From the NCBI GenBank assembly GCA_023400405.1, contig JAEXFD010000002.1, forward strand, positions 62,001-126,000: a stretch of DNA of 64,000 nucleotides. The letters run 5' to 3'. The notes beneath the pieces are model-generated. The model had not been told where the DNA came from. It saw nothing but the letters and a program-made list of their open reading frames with translations, and searched no databases. This DNA comes from Pseudomonadota bacterium (GTDB lineage Bacteria; Pseudomonadota; Alphaproteobacteria; Sphingomonadales; Sphingomonadaceae). A program made the translations under genes and the position numbers. This document shows, one piece after another, positions 25,552 to 33,743 of this stretch (positions within the stretch are counted from its first letter, which is position 1; every line of letters begins with the position of its first letter).

Positions 25552-26447
25552 GCGCCCTGCGCGGCCAGCCAGTCGCGGATCGCGCGGGTGACGGGCTCTG
25601 GCTTTTCCCAGGGCACGAAATGCCCCCCGTCCTCGACGCGGACCAGCGTGAGGTCGGGCACCAGCGGCGCCAGGCCCTCGATCTGCGAGGGCAGCAGCGC
25701 CTTGTCCTTCATGCCCCAGATCACCAGCGTCGGCTGAGTGACCGGCGGGAACGGCCCGTCGATCCAGGCCGGGCGCTCCACGTTCTCGCCGGTCTCGGGC
25801 ACCACGATGCTCGATGCGCGATACCAGTTGAGCATCGCCGTCATCGCGCCGGGATGGCCCCATTGCACGAGATAGGCCGCCTTCTCCTCGCCCGCGACGG
25901 CCTCGACGAGGTGCTGGGTGAAGGTGGAGGCGAAGAAGCGTTCGAGCCCGGCGCCGATCAGCCCCTGATCGATCTGCGTGTCGCGGAAGCGACGGATATA
26001 TTGGCTCGCCTTGCGCTGGGCGGGATCGTCGAACAGCGTCCGCTGGAAGACGAGCGGGTGCGGTGCGTTGACGATGATCAGCCGGGCGATCCGCTTCGGG
26101 TTCTGCAGCGCCGCCATCCAGGCGATCGCGCCGCCCCAATCATGGCCGACCAGGGTGAAATCGCCGATGCCCAGATGGTCGGCGAGCGCGAGCAGGTCGG
26201 CGACCGGCTTGTCGGGCGTGTAGTTCTCGACGCCCTCGGGCTTGGACGAGCCGGCATAGCCGCGCTGGTCCGGCGCAACCACATAATGGTCGCGCGCGAG
26301 TTCGGGGATCTGATGTCGCCAGGTGCGGTGCGATTCGGGAAAGCCGTGGAGCAGCACGATCGGCGGGTTCGCCGGATCGCCGGCGATCGCGACGTCGAGG
26401 GTAACGCCGGTCGGCAGCGATATGCGTGTAAGATCACGATCCGGCAT
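25548..26447 (-). CDS. alpha/beta hydrolase, epoxide-hydrolase-like
   Basis: A 299-residue alpha/beta-fold enzyme. HGFPESHRTWRHQIPELA gives the oxyanion region, GHDWGGAIAW provides the Asp nucleophile, and GGHFVPWEKP the catalytic His. A cap domain with MLNWYRA could donate Tyr as in epoxide hydrolases. Epoxide hydrolase or haloalkane dehalogenase activity are both possible. The ATG at 26447 follows AGGGGAAA; longer frames extend into non-coding DNA. The stop overlaps that of the convergent DUF2332 gene. Confidence 0.88.
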   Translation of the reverse strand: MPDRDLTRISLPTGVTLDVAIAGDPANPPIVLLHGFPESHRTWRHQIPELARDHYVVAPDQRGYAGSSKPEGVENYTPDKPVADLLALADHLGIGDFTLVGHDWGGAIAWMAALQNPKRIARLIIVNAPHPLVFQRTLFDDPAQRKASQYIRRFRDTQIDQGLIGAGLERFFASTFTQHLVEAVAGEEKAAYLVQWGHPGAMTAMLNWYRASSIVVPETGENVERPAWIDGPFPPVTQPTLVIWGMKDKALLPSQIEGLAPLVPDLTLVRVEDGGHFVPWEKPEPVTRAIRDWLAAQGA

Positions 26448-26541
26448 CTTCGTTTCCCCTCGCTCCGGGCTTCGCCAAAGGGCCCTTACGCCCAGGATTA
26501 GGGCTGACAGGATCAAATGAAAACCTGAGGCAGGGGAACCC

Positions 26542-26633
26542 GGGTGGGTGGGCCGACGCGAGACCGGGTAGTAGCGGTCGACCCACCCTGGAATGAAGCG
26601 TTGAACGCTTGGGGTGCTGCGGATGATGCACCC
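26542..26633. other. cluster of three hairpins in a 350-bp gene-free region
   Basis: Between the hydrolase start (26447) and the BlaI operator (26795) I see no convincing gene. The middle contains three successive hairpins: GGGTGGGT ... ACCCACCC (26542-26588), the 15-bp palindrome AAGCGTTGAACGCTT (26596-26610), and GGGTGC ... GCACCC (26612-26633). This could be a structured small RNA, a leader of the hydrolase transcript on the minus strand, or a degenerate repeat. It does not match the SRP, RNase P or tmRNA signatures I know. Confidence 0.4.
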
Positions 26634-26794
26634 GGCGTGCCAAGCGTGCGCGAGCGCGGATTCGTGCGGCTTTGGATGGTTTCCGCCGATTCACCTTTTC
26701 CAGCGATTGTAAGCCCTTCCGACAGTTTTGGTGCCACCTGCCAAGGCACCCTGGCGCGCGCCTAGAAAAATCCGTTCAGCCCGCGTTCACCCAC

Positions 26795-26835
26795 TTGACT
26801 ACACACGTAATCGTAACGATTACACCAGTAGTCAA
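26795..26835. promoter_or_regulatory. 41-bp nested palindrome, operator/promoter of the BlaI-type operon
   Basis: Centred on 26815: outer arms TTGACTAC (26795-26802) and GTAGTCAA (26828-26835), inner arms GTAATCGT (26807-26814) and ACGATTAC (26816-26823), all perfectly complementary. TTGACT can serve as -35, with GATTAC 17 bp later as -10, so bound repressor would cover the promoter. The blaI-like start is 12 bp downstream. BlaI/MecI dimers bind such palindromes; autoregulation is inferred. Confidence 0.85.
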
Positions 26836-26847
26836 AGAGGGACCGAC

Positions 26848-27216
26848 ATGACCGAACGGATCAGCGACGCCGAGCATGCCGTGATGGAAGTGCTCTGGGA
26901 GGATTCGCCGCTCACGGCACAGGAAGTGGCCGAGCGGGTGCCCGCCGAGCGCGGCTGGAGCGCCAATACGGTCAAGACCCTGCTTGGCCGGCTGCTCGCC
27001 AAGAACATCATCGCCCACCAGGAAGAGGGCAGGCGCTATCTCTACAGCCCGCGCGTCGCGCGCAGCGACTATGTCGCGGGCGAATCGCGCAAGCTGATGG
27101 ACCGGCTGTTCGGCGGCAAGCTTACCCCGCTGGTCGCGCACCTCGCCGAGCGCGACGCGCTCACCGACCAGGACATCGCCGAGATCGAGGCCCTGCTCAA
27201 GGACCTCAAGCAATGA
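26848..27216 (+). CDS. BlaI/MecI/CopY-family repressor
   Basis: A 122-residue winged-helix repressor. Typical sequence: ISDAEHAVMEVLWEDSPLTA at the N-terminus, then GWSANTVKTLLGRLLAKNII as recognition helix region and GRRYLYSPRVAR in the wing. The C-terminal dimerisation helix ends DIAEIEALLKDLKQ. In the known systems an M56 protease cleaves this protein to relieve repression. The start follows AGAGGGA. The next gene overlaps by ATGA. The signal is unknown; beta-lactam need not be the inducer. Confidence 0.93.
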   Translation: MTERISDAEHAVMEVLWEDSPLTAQEVAERVPAERGWSANTVKTLLGRLLAKNIIAHQEEGRRYLYSPRVARSDYVAGESRKLMDRLFGGKLTPLVAHLAERDALTDQDIAEIEALLKDLKQ

Positions 27217-28802
27217 GCGCGCTCACCGGCTGGGTCGTCGAGACCTTCGTCGCCAGCACGCTGCTGATGCTGCTCGTGCTGGCCGTGCGCGGCCCCGTCC
27301 GCAAGGCGTTCGGCGCGCATATAGCCTATGCGCTGTGGCTGATCCCGGTCGCGCGGATGCTGATGCCGCCGCTGCCGGGCGACTGGCAGCTCACCCGCCT
27401 GCTCGAGCCGTTCACGCGCAAGGCAGTCGAGGCGCCGGGCTTCGTCGCCGGCGTGATCAAGCCGGAAAGCCTGCCCGCCGAGATCCCGGCCGGTTCGCTG
27501 CCGCAGATCACCGTTGAGCTTGCCGGCCACCAGGCGAGCGCCGCGCTGGTGCCGCCGACCATGGTCGCGAACGGCCCGAGCCTGCTCGTCCTGCTGCTCG
27601 GCTTGTGGGTGATCGGCGCGCTGGGCTTCCTCGCCTATCACCTGATCGCGCATCGCCGGCATTGCGCCCGCCTGCTCGCCGCGGCGCGGATCGACCGCAC
27701 CGTCGCCCAGGGCCGGGTCCGCGTGATCGAGACCGGTGCGGCGCACGGGCCGCTCGCCTTCGGCATCTTCCGCAAATATGTCGCCTTTCCGCGCGACTTT
27801 TCCGAGCGCTACGACGAAGTCGAGCGCGACCTGGCGCTGGCGCACGAGCTCGGCCACCATGCCCGCGGCGATTTGATCGCGAACTGGGCCGCGCTGATCG
27901 TGCTCGCGCTCCACTGGTTCAATCCGGTCGCCTGGCGGGCCTTCCGTGCCTTCCGCGCCGACCAGGAGATGGCCTGCGACGCCTTGGTGCTCGCCGGTCG
28001 CGCCCAGGCACTGCGCCATGCTTATGGCCGTGCGATCGTCAAGTCCGCGCATGGGGGTGCGGTCTCGGCGGCCTGTCACTTGCACACGATCAATGAAGTC
28101 AAAGGGAGGCTCCGCATGCTTTCGAAGACCCAGAAGAACACCCCCGCTCGCCTTGCCGCCGGCCTGGCCGGCGTCAGCGCCCTGACCCTCGCCGCACTCG
28201 GCCTCACTGCCTCGGGCACCCAGGCGGCGGAGACGATCAAGGAGAAGGTCGTCTCGGTGACCAGCGTCGCGCTCGGCCAGGATGCGCCCGCTCCGGTCGC
28301 GCCGCCGGCCCCCGCTGCGAGCCCCGAGGCTGCCGCGGCCCCCGAGGCGCCCGCGCCCGCAAAGCCGCACGTCCAGGTCTATCGCCTGAGCCAGAACGGC
28401 GACGGCAAGGCCGTCAAGAAGGTCGTCGTCGTCCACACCGACGGCAGCCGCCAGGAGACGGTGATGCCCGATCTCGACAAGATCATGGCCGACATGCCCG
28501 AAATCCGCAGCATCAATTGCAGAGGCAAGAACGGCGACGCGGTCGTCGAGAATCGCCAGGAGGGCGCCAAGAAGCTCGTGATCATCTGCAACGATCGCAT
28601 CGCCGCGCTCAGCATGAATGCCGCCCAGACGGCGATGCGCAGCAAGCAGTTCGGCATGCGCAGCGCGATGTTCGGCCTGCAACAGGCCCGCGCCACGATC
28701 GCGGGCCAGACCGACCTGACGCCCGAGCAGAAGGCCAAGGCGCTGAAGGGAATCGACGAGGCCGTTGCCGAGCTCCAGAAGGAATCGAACAGCGACGACT
28801 GA
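27213..28802 (+). CDS. BlaR1/M56-family membrane metallopeptidase
   Basis: A 529-residue protein with membrane segments near residues 10-27, 36-50, 128-147 and around 230, and the zinc site HELGHH at 211-216 with a downstream DQEMACDALVL Glu. After a final membrane/secretory segment (about residues 310-335) comes an Ala/Pro-rich linker and a soluble tail of some 180 residues, rich in charged and Gln residues. The tail has no penicillin-binding SxxK/KTG motifs, so it is not a classical beta-lactam sensor. It probably cleaves the BlaI-like repressor when an envelope signal is sensed. Confidence 0.9.
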   Translation: MSALTGWVVETFVASTLLMLLVLAVRGPVRKAFGAHIAYALWLIPVARMLMPPLPGDWQLTRLLEPFTRKAVEAPGFVAGVIKPESLPAEIPAGSLPQITVELAGHQASAALVPPTMVANGPSLLVLLLGLWVIGALGFLAYHLIAHRRHCARLLAAARIDRTVAQGRVRVIETGAAHGPLAFGIFRKYVAFPRDFSERYDEVERDLALAHELGHHARGDLIANWAALIVLALHWFNPVAWRAFRAFRADQEMACDALVLAGRAQALRHAYGRAIVKSAHGGAVSAACHLHTINEVKGRLRMLSKTQKNTPARLAAGLAGVSALTLAALGLTASGTQAAETIKEKVVSVTSVALGQDAPAPVAPPAPAASPEAAAAPEAPAPAKPHVQVYRLSQNGDGKAVKKVVVVHTDGSRQETVMPDLDKIMADMPEIRSINCRGKNGDAVVENRQEGAKKLVIICNDRIAALSMNAAQTAMRSKQFGMRSAMFGLQQARATIAGQTDLTPEQKAKALKGIDEAVAELQKESNSDD

Positions 28803-28861
28803 CCCGAGGGGGAGGGACGCGCGGTAATTGTTGCCCCTTTCCCGCGCGTTCCTCAACGGGG

Positions 28862-28899
28862 CGGGGTCGGCCGAACTCCTTCGCGGCCGGCCCCGTTTC
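28862..28899 (+). terminator. hairpin after the BlaI/M56 operon
   Basis: Twelve-base stem CGGGGTCGGCCG/CGGCCGGCCCCG with one wobble pair and a 10-nt loop, followed by TTTC. It lies 60 bp after the M56 stop and is a plausible rho-independent terminator. Confidence 0.7.
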
Positions 28900-28938
28900 G
28901 CAGGCAATCTTCTCGCGGGGCTGGGCGTTGCCCCTCCA

Positions 28939-29030
28939 CCGTTCGCCATGAGCTTGTCGAAGGGCGGTTCTTCTCTTCGACCAAAAGGCACGAACAAGGC
29001 TGCCCTTCGACAAGCTCATGGCGAACGGGT
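28939..29030. repeat. inverted pair of repeat family B (copy 2)
   Basis: The left arm reads CCGTTCGCCATGAGCTTGTC and continues GAAGGGC; the right arm (29000-29030) is its reverse complement, CCCTTCGACAAGCTCATGGC and on. Both arms carry CATGAG/CTCATG where other copies have CCTGAG/CTCAGG, so pairing is preserved. It lies between the terminator and the MBL gene; no protein is expected here. Confidence 0.85.
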
Positions 29031-29112
29031 GCGGTGCTTCCGCCGTCCTGGCGAGCGCGCGTCCCCACAGCAAACCCTTGCACCCCGGCGCCCCACGGGC
29101 CATCTCCGGGTC

Positions 29113-29973
29113 ATGGAACAGCCCCCGACCGGTCTGGCCGTGGCCCTGGACCCGCTGGTCACGCGTATCCTTGCGCCGAACCCGTCGCCCTTCACCTACA
29201 CCGGCACCCAGACCTATCTGGTCGGCACCACCGAGCTGGCGGTGATCGATCCCGGCCCGGACGAGCCCGCGCATCTCGATGCGCTGGTCGCGGGAATCGC
29301 CGGCCGCCCGGTGACGGCGATCCTGTGCACCCACACCCATCGGGATCACAGCCCCGCCGCCGCGCCGCTCAAGGCGCTGACCGGCGCGCCGATCGTCGGC
29401 TGCGCGCCGCTCACCCTCCACGATGCCGGGCCGCGCGCGGATGCCGCGTTCGATACCGGCTATGCGCCCGATCGCGTGCTCGGCGATGGCGAGGCGGTGA
29501 GCGGCCAAGGCTGGACGCTGTGCGCGGTCGCCACGCCCGGGCACACTTCCAACCATCTCTGCTTCGCGCTCGAGGTGGCCGGCGCGCTGTTCAGCGGGGA
29601 TCATGTCATGGGCTGGTCGACCACCGTGGTGGCGCCGCCCGATGGCGACATGGCCGCTTATATGGCCAGCCTCGACAAGCTGATGGCCCGCGAGCAGGAC
29701 CGCGTCTATTACCCCGCGCACGGCGATCCGATCGACAATCCCCGCCGCTTCGTCCGCGGGCTGATCGGCCATCGCAAGCAGCGCGAGGGCCAGATCCTGC
29801 GCCTGCTGCGCGAGGCGCCGCGCGCGGTGCCCGATATGGTTGCGCGCATGTATGTCGGCCTCGATCCGCGATTGACCGGTGCGGCCGGCCGATCGGTGCT
29901 CGCGCACCTGATCGAATTGCGCGATCGCGGCGTGGTCGAAGAGGAGGGCGAAGCGTGGACGATGGCGGCGTGA
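29113..29973 (+). CDS. MBL-fold metallo-hydrolase, LACTB2-like
   Basis: A 286-residue metallo-beta-lactamase-fold protein. The metal motif THTHRDH has H74, H76, D78 and H79; further ligands are in ATPGHTSNHLCF, SGDHVMGW and YYPAHGDPI. The C-terminal 60 residues form a winged-helix-like end (LIGHRKQREGQILRLL), as in LACTB2-type hydrolases and endoribonucleases. The ATG at 29113 is the first giving family sequence; upstream frame reads through the repeat. Substrate unknown. A DUF4230 gene overlaps its end. Confidence 0.9.
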   Translation: MEQPPTGLAVALDPLVTRILAPNPSPFTYTGTQTYLVGTTELAVIDPGPDEPAHLDALVAGIAGRPVTAILCTHTHRDHSPAAAPLKALTGAPIVGCAPLTLHDAGPRADAAFDTGYAPDRVLGDGEAVSGQGWTLCAVATPGHTSNHLCFALEVAGALFSGDHVMGWSTTVVAPPDGDMAAYMASLDKLMAREQDRVYYPAHGDPIDNPRRFVRGLIGHRKQREGQILRLLREAPRAVPDMVARMYVGLDPRLTGAAGRSVLAHLIELRDRGVVEEEGEAWTMAA

Positions 29974-30668
29974 AGCGGCAGGGGCGGGGCGGCTGCGTCG
30001 CCGCGGTGATCGCGCTGCTGGTGCTGGCCGCGGCGATCGGCGGTGGGTTCTGGTTCCTCGGCGACACGATCCGCCGCCAGTTCGCCGGCGCCGATCCCGA
30101 GACGGTCGCGCAGGCGAGCCTCGCCGGCCTGCGCGAGCAGAACCGGCTCTCCACCTTTGCGGCGAGCTTCGTTGCGGTGGTCACTTCGACGCAGAGCCGG
30201 CTCGGCCTCACGGCAGAGCGCACGATGATCATGCCGGGCAGCGTCCGCTACGAGATCGACATGGCGAAGCTGCGCGAGCAGGACCTGCGCTGGGACGCCG
30301 CGAGCAAGACGCTGACGGTGAAGCTGCCGCCGGTGGAGATCGTCGGCCCCACGGTCGATCTCGACCATATCCGCCAGTACGACAATGGCGGCATCCTGCT
30401 GTCGGTCACCGATATCGGCGGCAAGCTCGATGCCGCGAACCGCAAGGCCGGCCAGGCCGAGCTGCTCCGCCAGGCCAAGGCGGGCCCCTATATGCGCATG
30501 GCCCGCGACGCCACGCGACGCGCGGTGGAGGGCAGCTTCGCCCTGCCGCTCAAGGCCGCCGGGCTCGACGCACGGGTCAAGGCGATCTTCCCCGACGAGG
30601 CCAACCGCCCCACCGAACGCTGGGACGAATCCCGCCGCCCGGAGGACGTGCTTTCGAACAAATGGTGA
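29955..30668 (+). CDS. DUF4230 membrane-anchored protein
   Basis: A 237-residue protein with one N-terminal membrane segment (about 15-37, VAAVIALLVLAAAIGGGFWF) and a soluble domain resembling DUF4230: TTSTQ-like VVTSTQSRLGLTAERTMIMP, SVRYEIDMAKLREQDLRWD and VKLPPVEIVGPTVDLDHI. GTG at 29955 follows GAGGAGGG with a 6-nt gap; GTG at 29970, overlapping the previous stop as GTGA, is the alternative. Probably cotranscribed with the MBL gene. Function unknown. Confidence 0.8.
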   Translation: MDDGGVKRQGRGGCVAAVIALLVLAAAIGGGFWFLGDTIRRQFAGADPETVAQASLAGLREQNRLSTFAASFVAVVTSTQSRLGLTAERTMIMPGSVRYEIDMAKLREQDLRWDAASKTLTVKLPPVEIVGPTVDLDHIRQYDNGGILLSVTDIGGKLDAANRKAGQAELLRQAKAGPYMRMARDATRRAVEGSFALPLKAAGLDARVKAIFPDEANRPTERWDESRRPEDVLSNKW

Positions 30669-30681
30669 GGCGGTCTCCCGC

Positions 30682-30760
30682 CCATCGGCAAGCTTGGGGC
30701 GAACGGCGGTCGGGCCGGCCACCTTCTCACCGTTCGCCCTGAGCCTGTCGAAGGGCTGCT
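30682..30760. repeat. outward-facing arms of repeat family B (copy 3, degenerate)
   Basis: 30682-30707 (CCCATCGGCAAGCTTGGGGC and on) is a diverged right arm; 30729-30760 (CCGTTCGCCCTGAGCCTGTC and on) is a left arm. Their order is reversed relative to copies 1 and 2. The rest of 30669-31026 up to the next gene shows no coding or RNA signal I can support. Confidence 0.7.
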
Positions 30761-31026
30761 GGCGACGCCCCTTGCCAAACAGGACTTCGCTGCGCATCCT
30801 CGCATCCGCGCCGGGGAAGGCAGATGGGACGTCGCGGGCAAAGACCCGTTCCCCGATTGCACAGGTAAACGCGTCGACATCGTCAATCGGATCGGGTGAT
30901 CCCCGAACCCCGGGGAGGGGCGGGATCGCGGCGTTTTCAACGCATTGGGCGTCAAGGCGCTGCCGCGAGCCCGAAGGTTGCCGAATGGGCGGGTCTTTGA
31001 TGCAGTCAAACTGCGGGGGAGCAGCG

Positions 31027-31800
31027 ATGGCAAGTCTGGCCGAATCGATTCCGACACCGGTGCGACGCGATCGCGCCTTTCTGATCCTGACCTTGCTGAT
31101 GTGCCTGGTGATCGTTGCCGGCTTCTCGGTCAATCTGGCGACCGGGCGATCGAGCTTCGGGCTGCCGCTGATCTACCATATCCATGCCTTCGTCTTCATG
31201 GGCTGGCTGGCGCTGTTCCTCACCCAGACGCTGCTGGTCGCCACCGACAATGTCCGGCTGCACCGCACGCTCGGCTGGGTGGCGCTGGCCTGGGTGCCGA
31301 TGATGGCGGTGATGGGGGTCGTGATGACCTTCCACGCCCTGCGCGATCATGGCGGCCCGCCCTTTTTCGCGCTGGGGGAGTTTTTGTTCGGCAACCCGGC
31401 CGGGATCGCCTGTTTCGCCGGTCTTGCCTTCGCGGCGATCGCGATGCGCCGCCGCACGCCCTGGCATCGCCGGCTGATGCTGTGCGCGCTGGCGAGCATC
31501 ACCGGGCCGGGCTTCGGGCGACTGCTGCCGGTGCCGTTCATGATCCCCTGGTCCTGGGCGGTCGCGGCCCTGATCGCGCCGGCGGTCTTCCCGCTGGCGG
31601 GCGCGATCATCGATTGGCGGCGCGGCGGGCGCGTGCATCCCGCCTGGCTGTGGGGGCTGGGCGCGATGGCGGGGACGTTCCTGGCCGCCGAGGCGCTTGC
31701 CTTCACGCCGCTGGGCGAGCGCATCGCTGCCGCCGCGGTGGCCGGCACGCCGGGCGCCAAGCGGCCCTACGCCGCGCACTGGCCGCCGGTTCAGCCTTGA
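31027..31800 (+). CDS. multi-pass membrane protein, function unknown
   Basis: A 257-residue protein with about seven hydrophobic segments (residues about 18-38, 48-70, 82-102, 122-140, 158-175, 182-200, 210-230). Conserved-looking His residues lie in IYHIHAFVFMGWLALF and VRLHRTLGWVALAW, reminiscent of haem- or quinone-binding membrane proteins of the DUF2306 kind, but I cannot place it firmly. ATG at 31027 follows GGGGGAG. A longer frame upstream reads through the repeat region. It is separated from nadA by 52 bp on the same strand. Confidence 0.7.
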   Translation: MASLAESIPTPVRRDRAFLILTLLMCLVIVAGFSVNLATGRSSFGLPLIYHIHAFVFMGWLALFLTQTLLVATDNVRLHRTLGWVALAWVPMMAVMGVVMTFHALRDHGGPPFFALGEFLFGNPAGIACFAGLAFAAIAMRRRTPWHRRLMLCALASITGPGFGRLLPVPFMIPWSWAVAALIAPAVFPLAGAIIDWRRGGRVHPAWLWGLGAMAGTFLAAEALAFTPLGERIAAAAVAGTPGAKRPYAAHWPPVQP

Positions 31801-31852
31801 ACCCGCGCCCGCGCCGGGCCATGTGCGGCGCGGGCAAGGGAGTTTGAGGACC

Positions 31853-32887
31853 ATGGACGCGCGCAACGGCATCGGCGGCAGCCTCACCGGGCTCGACCTC
31901 CGCGCAGAGATCGACCGGCTGCGCAAGGAGCGCAACGCCGTCATCCTCGCCCATTATTACCAGAAGCCCGAGCTGCAGGACTTGGCGGACTTCGTCGGCG
32001 ACAGCCTCGACCTGTCGAAGAAGGCGGCCGAGACCGACGCGGACGTCATCGCCTTTTGCGGCGTGCGCTTCATGGCCGAAGTGGCGAAGATCCTCAGCCC
32101 GCAGAAGATGGTCGTGCTGCCCGACATGAACGCCGGGTGCAGCCTGGAAGACAGCTGCCCGCCCGAGCAGTTCGCGGCCTTCCGCGCGCAGCATCCCGAT
32201 CACATCGCGATCACCTACATCAACAGCTCGATCGAAGTGAAGGCGCTGAGCGACATCATCGTCACCAGCTCCTCGGCCGAGAAAATCCTGGCGCAGCTGC
32301 CCGCCGACCAGAAGATCATCTTCGGCCCCGACAAGCATCTCGGCGGATACATGAACCGCAAGACCGGGCGCGACATGCTGCTCTGGCCGGGCGTGTGCAT
32401 CGTCCATGAGGCGTTCTCGGAAACCGAGCTTCTCAAGCTCAAGGCGCAGCATCCCTCAGCGCCGGTCGCCGCGCATCCCGAATGCCCGCCGCACGTGCTC
32501 GATCATGCCGATTATGTCGGCTCGACCAGCGGCATCCTGGAGTTCGCCAAGACCTTCCCCGGCGACACGCTGATCGTCGCCACCGAACCGCACATCATCC
32601 ACCAGATGGAAAAGGCGGTACCGCACAAGAACTTTATCGGCGCGCCGGGCGCGGACGGCAACTGCAACTGCAATGTCTGCCCGTACATGGCGCTCAACAC
32701 GATGGAGAAGCTCTACCTCAGCCTGCGCGACCTCGAGCCGCGGATCGACGTGGAGGAGGGGCTCCGCCTCAAGGCCAAGACGAGCCTCGACCGGATGCTC
32801 GAAATGGCGAGCGCGACCGTGGGGCAGGGCGATGTCGGCCCGATGCCCGTGGGGGGCGATATGGGCCCGGTGACCAAGGGCGACTGA
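31853..32887 (+). CDS. nadA: quinolinate synthase A
   Basis: A 344-residue [4Fe-4S] enzyme that condenses iminoaspartate with dihydroxyacetone phosphate to quinolinate for NAD synthesis. Typical parts: AVILAHYYQKPELQDLADFV, FCGVRFMAEVAKILSP, MNAGCSLEDSCPPE, VTSSSAEKIL and NCNCNVCPYMALNTMEKL. The Cys in AGCSLEDSC, PECPPH and CNVCPYM areas supply cluster ligands. The start follows GAGGA. TGATG overlap with nadC shows the usual pair; nadB is not present here. Confidence 0.97.
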   Translation: MDARNGIGGSLTGLDLRAEIDRLRKERNAVILAHYYQKPELQDLADFVGDSLDLSKKAAETDADVIAFCGVRFMAEVAKILSPQKMVVLPDMNAGCSLEDSCPPEQFAAFRAQHPDHIAITYINSSIEVKALSDIIVTSSSAEKILAQLPADQKIIFGPDKHLGGYMNRKTGRDMLLWPGVCIVHEAFSETELLKLKAQHPSAPVAAHPECPPHVLDHADYVGSTSGILEFAKTFPGDTLIVATEPHIIHQMEKAVPHKNFIGAPGADGNCNCNVCPYMALNTMEKLYLSLRDLEPRIDVEEGLRLKAKTSLDRMLEMASATVGQGDVGPMPVGGDMGPVTKGD

Positions 32888-33732
32888 TGGCCTTCGAACT
32901 CGCCGGCTTTGATCTCGACGGCTTCGTGCGCTCCACGCTCGACGAGGATCTCGGAGAGGCGGGGGATATCACTTCCGCGGCGGTAATCCCGGCCGATGCA
33001 GTGTTCGATGGCGTGATGGACAGCCGCGATGCGATCACCGTCGCCGGCCTGCCGATTGCCGAGGCGTTCTTCCGCGCGCTCGATCCCGAGGTGCGGATCG
33101 AACGGCTGGTCGAGGACGGTGCGCAGGTCGCGGCGGGGACCGACCTCATGCGGCTGCGCGGCCGTGCGCGCGCGCTGCTCACGGCCGAGCGTTCGGCGCT
33201 CAACACCGTGCAGCATCTGTCCGGCATCGCGACGATGACCCGGACTTATGTCGATGCCATCGCCGGCACCGGCGCGACGCTGCTCGACACGCGCAAGACC
33301 ATCCCGGGCCTCCGCCGGCTCGAGAAATATGCGACCCGGATGGGCGGTGCGACCAATCACCGCATGGGCCTGTGGGACGCGGCGATGATCAAGGACAATC
33401 ACGTCGCGATCGCCGGTTCGGTGGACGAGGCGGTCCGGCGCGCGGTGGCAGCGGGGATCGAGCGCATCATCGTCGAGGTCGACCGCATCGACCAGATCGC
33501 CCCCGCGCTCGAGGCCGGCGCGACGCACCTGCTGCTCGACAACATGTCCCCCGCGATGCTGCGCGAGGCCGTGGCACTGGTGGACGGTCGCGTACCGACC
33601 GAAGCCTCGGGCGGCGTCACGCTGGGCACGATCCGAACCATTGCCGAAAGCGGCGTGACCTTTGTCAGCGTCGGCCGCCTCACCCAATCTGCGCCCGCCG
33701 CCGATATCGGGCTCGACTTCGCGGCGGCATGA
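32887..33732 (+). CDS. nadC: nicotinate-nucleotide pyrophosphorylase (QPRTase)
   Basis: A 281-residue enzyme that converts quinolinate and PRPP to nicotinate mononucleotide. The sequence has LDEDLGEAGDITSAAVIPAD, RSALNTVQHLSGIAT, DTRKTIPGLRRLEKYA, NHRMGLWDAAMIKDNH and EASGGVTLGTIR, all conserved substrate-binding regions. The ATG overlaps the nadA stop, so the two are coupled. The RNase T2 gene follows after 11 bp. Confidence 0.97.
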   Translation: MAFELAGFDLDGFVRSTLDEDLGEAGDITSAAVIPADAVFDGVMDSRDAITVAGLPIAEAFFRALDPEVRIERLVEDGAQVAAGTDLMRLRGRARALLTAERSALNTVQHLSGIATMTRTYVDAIAGTGATLLDTRKTIPGLRRLEKYATRMGGATNHRMGLWDAAMIKDNHVAIAGSVDEAVRRAVAAGIERIIVEVDRIDQIAPALEAGATHLLLDNMSPAMLREAVALVDGRVPTEASGGVTLGTIRTIAESGVTFVSVGRLTQSAPAADIGLDFAAA

Positions 33733-33743
33733 GGGAGAGTGCG

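Noticed and set aside
23749..26139. 796-codon reading of hisG with a long N-terminal extension
   Set aside because: The extension is antisense to the DUF2332 gene and overlaps the hydrolase gene; HisG clearly starts at 24402.
26544..26765. small plus-strand ORF (73 codons) in the gap before the BlaI-type gene
   Set aside because: No ribosome-binding site, no protein-like composition, and it covers the hairpins.
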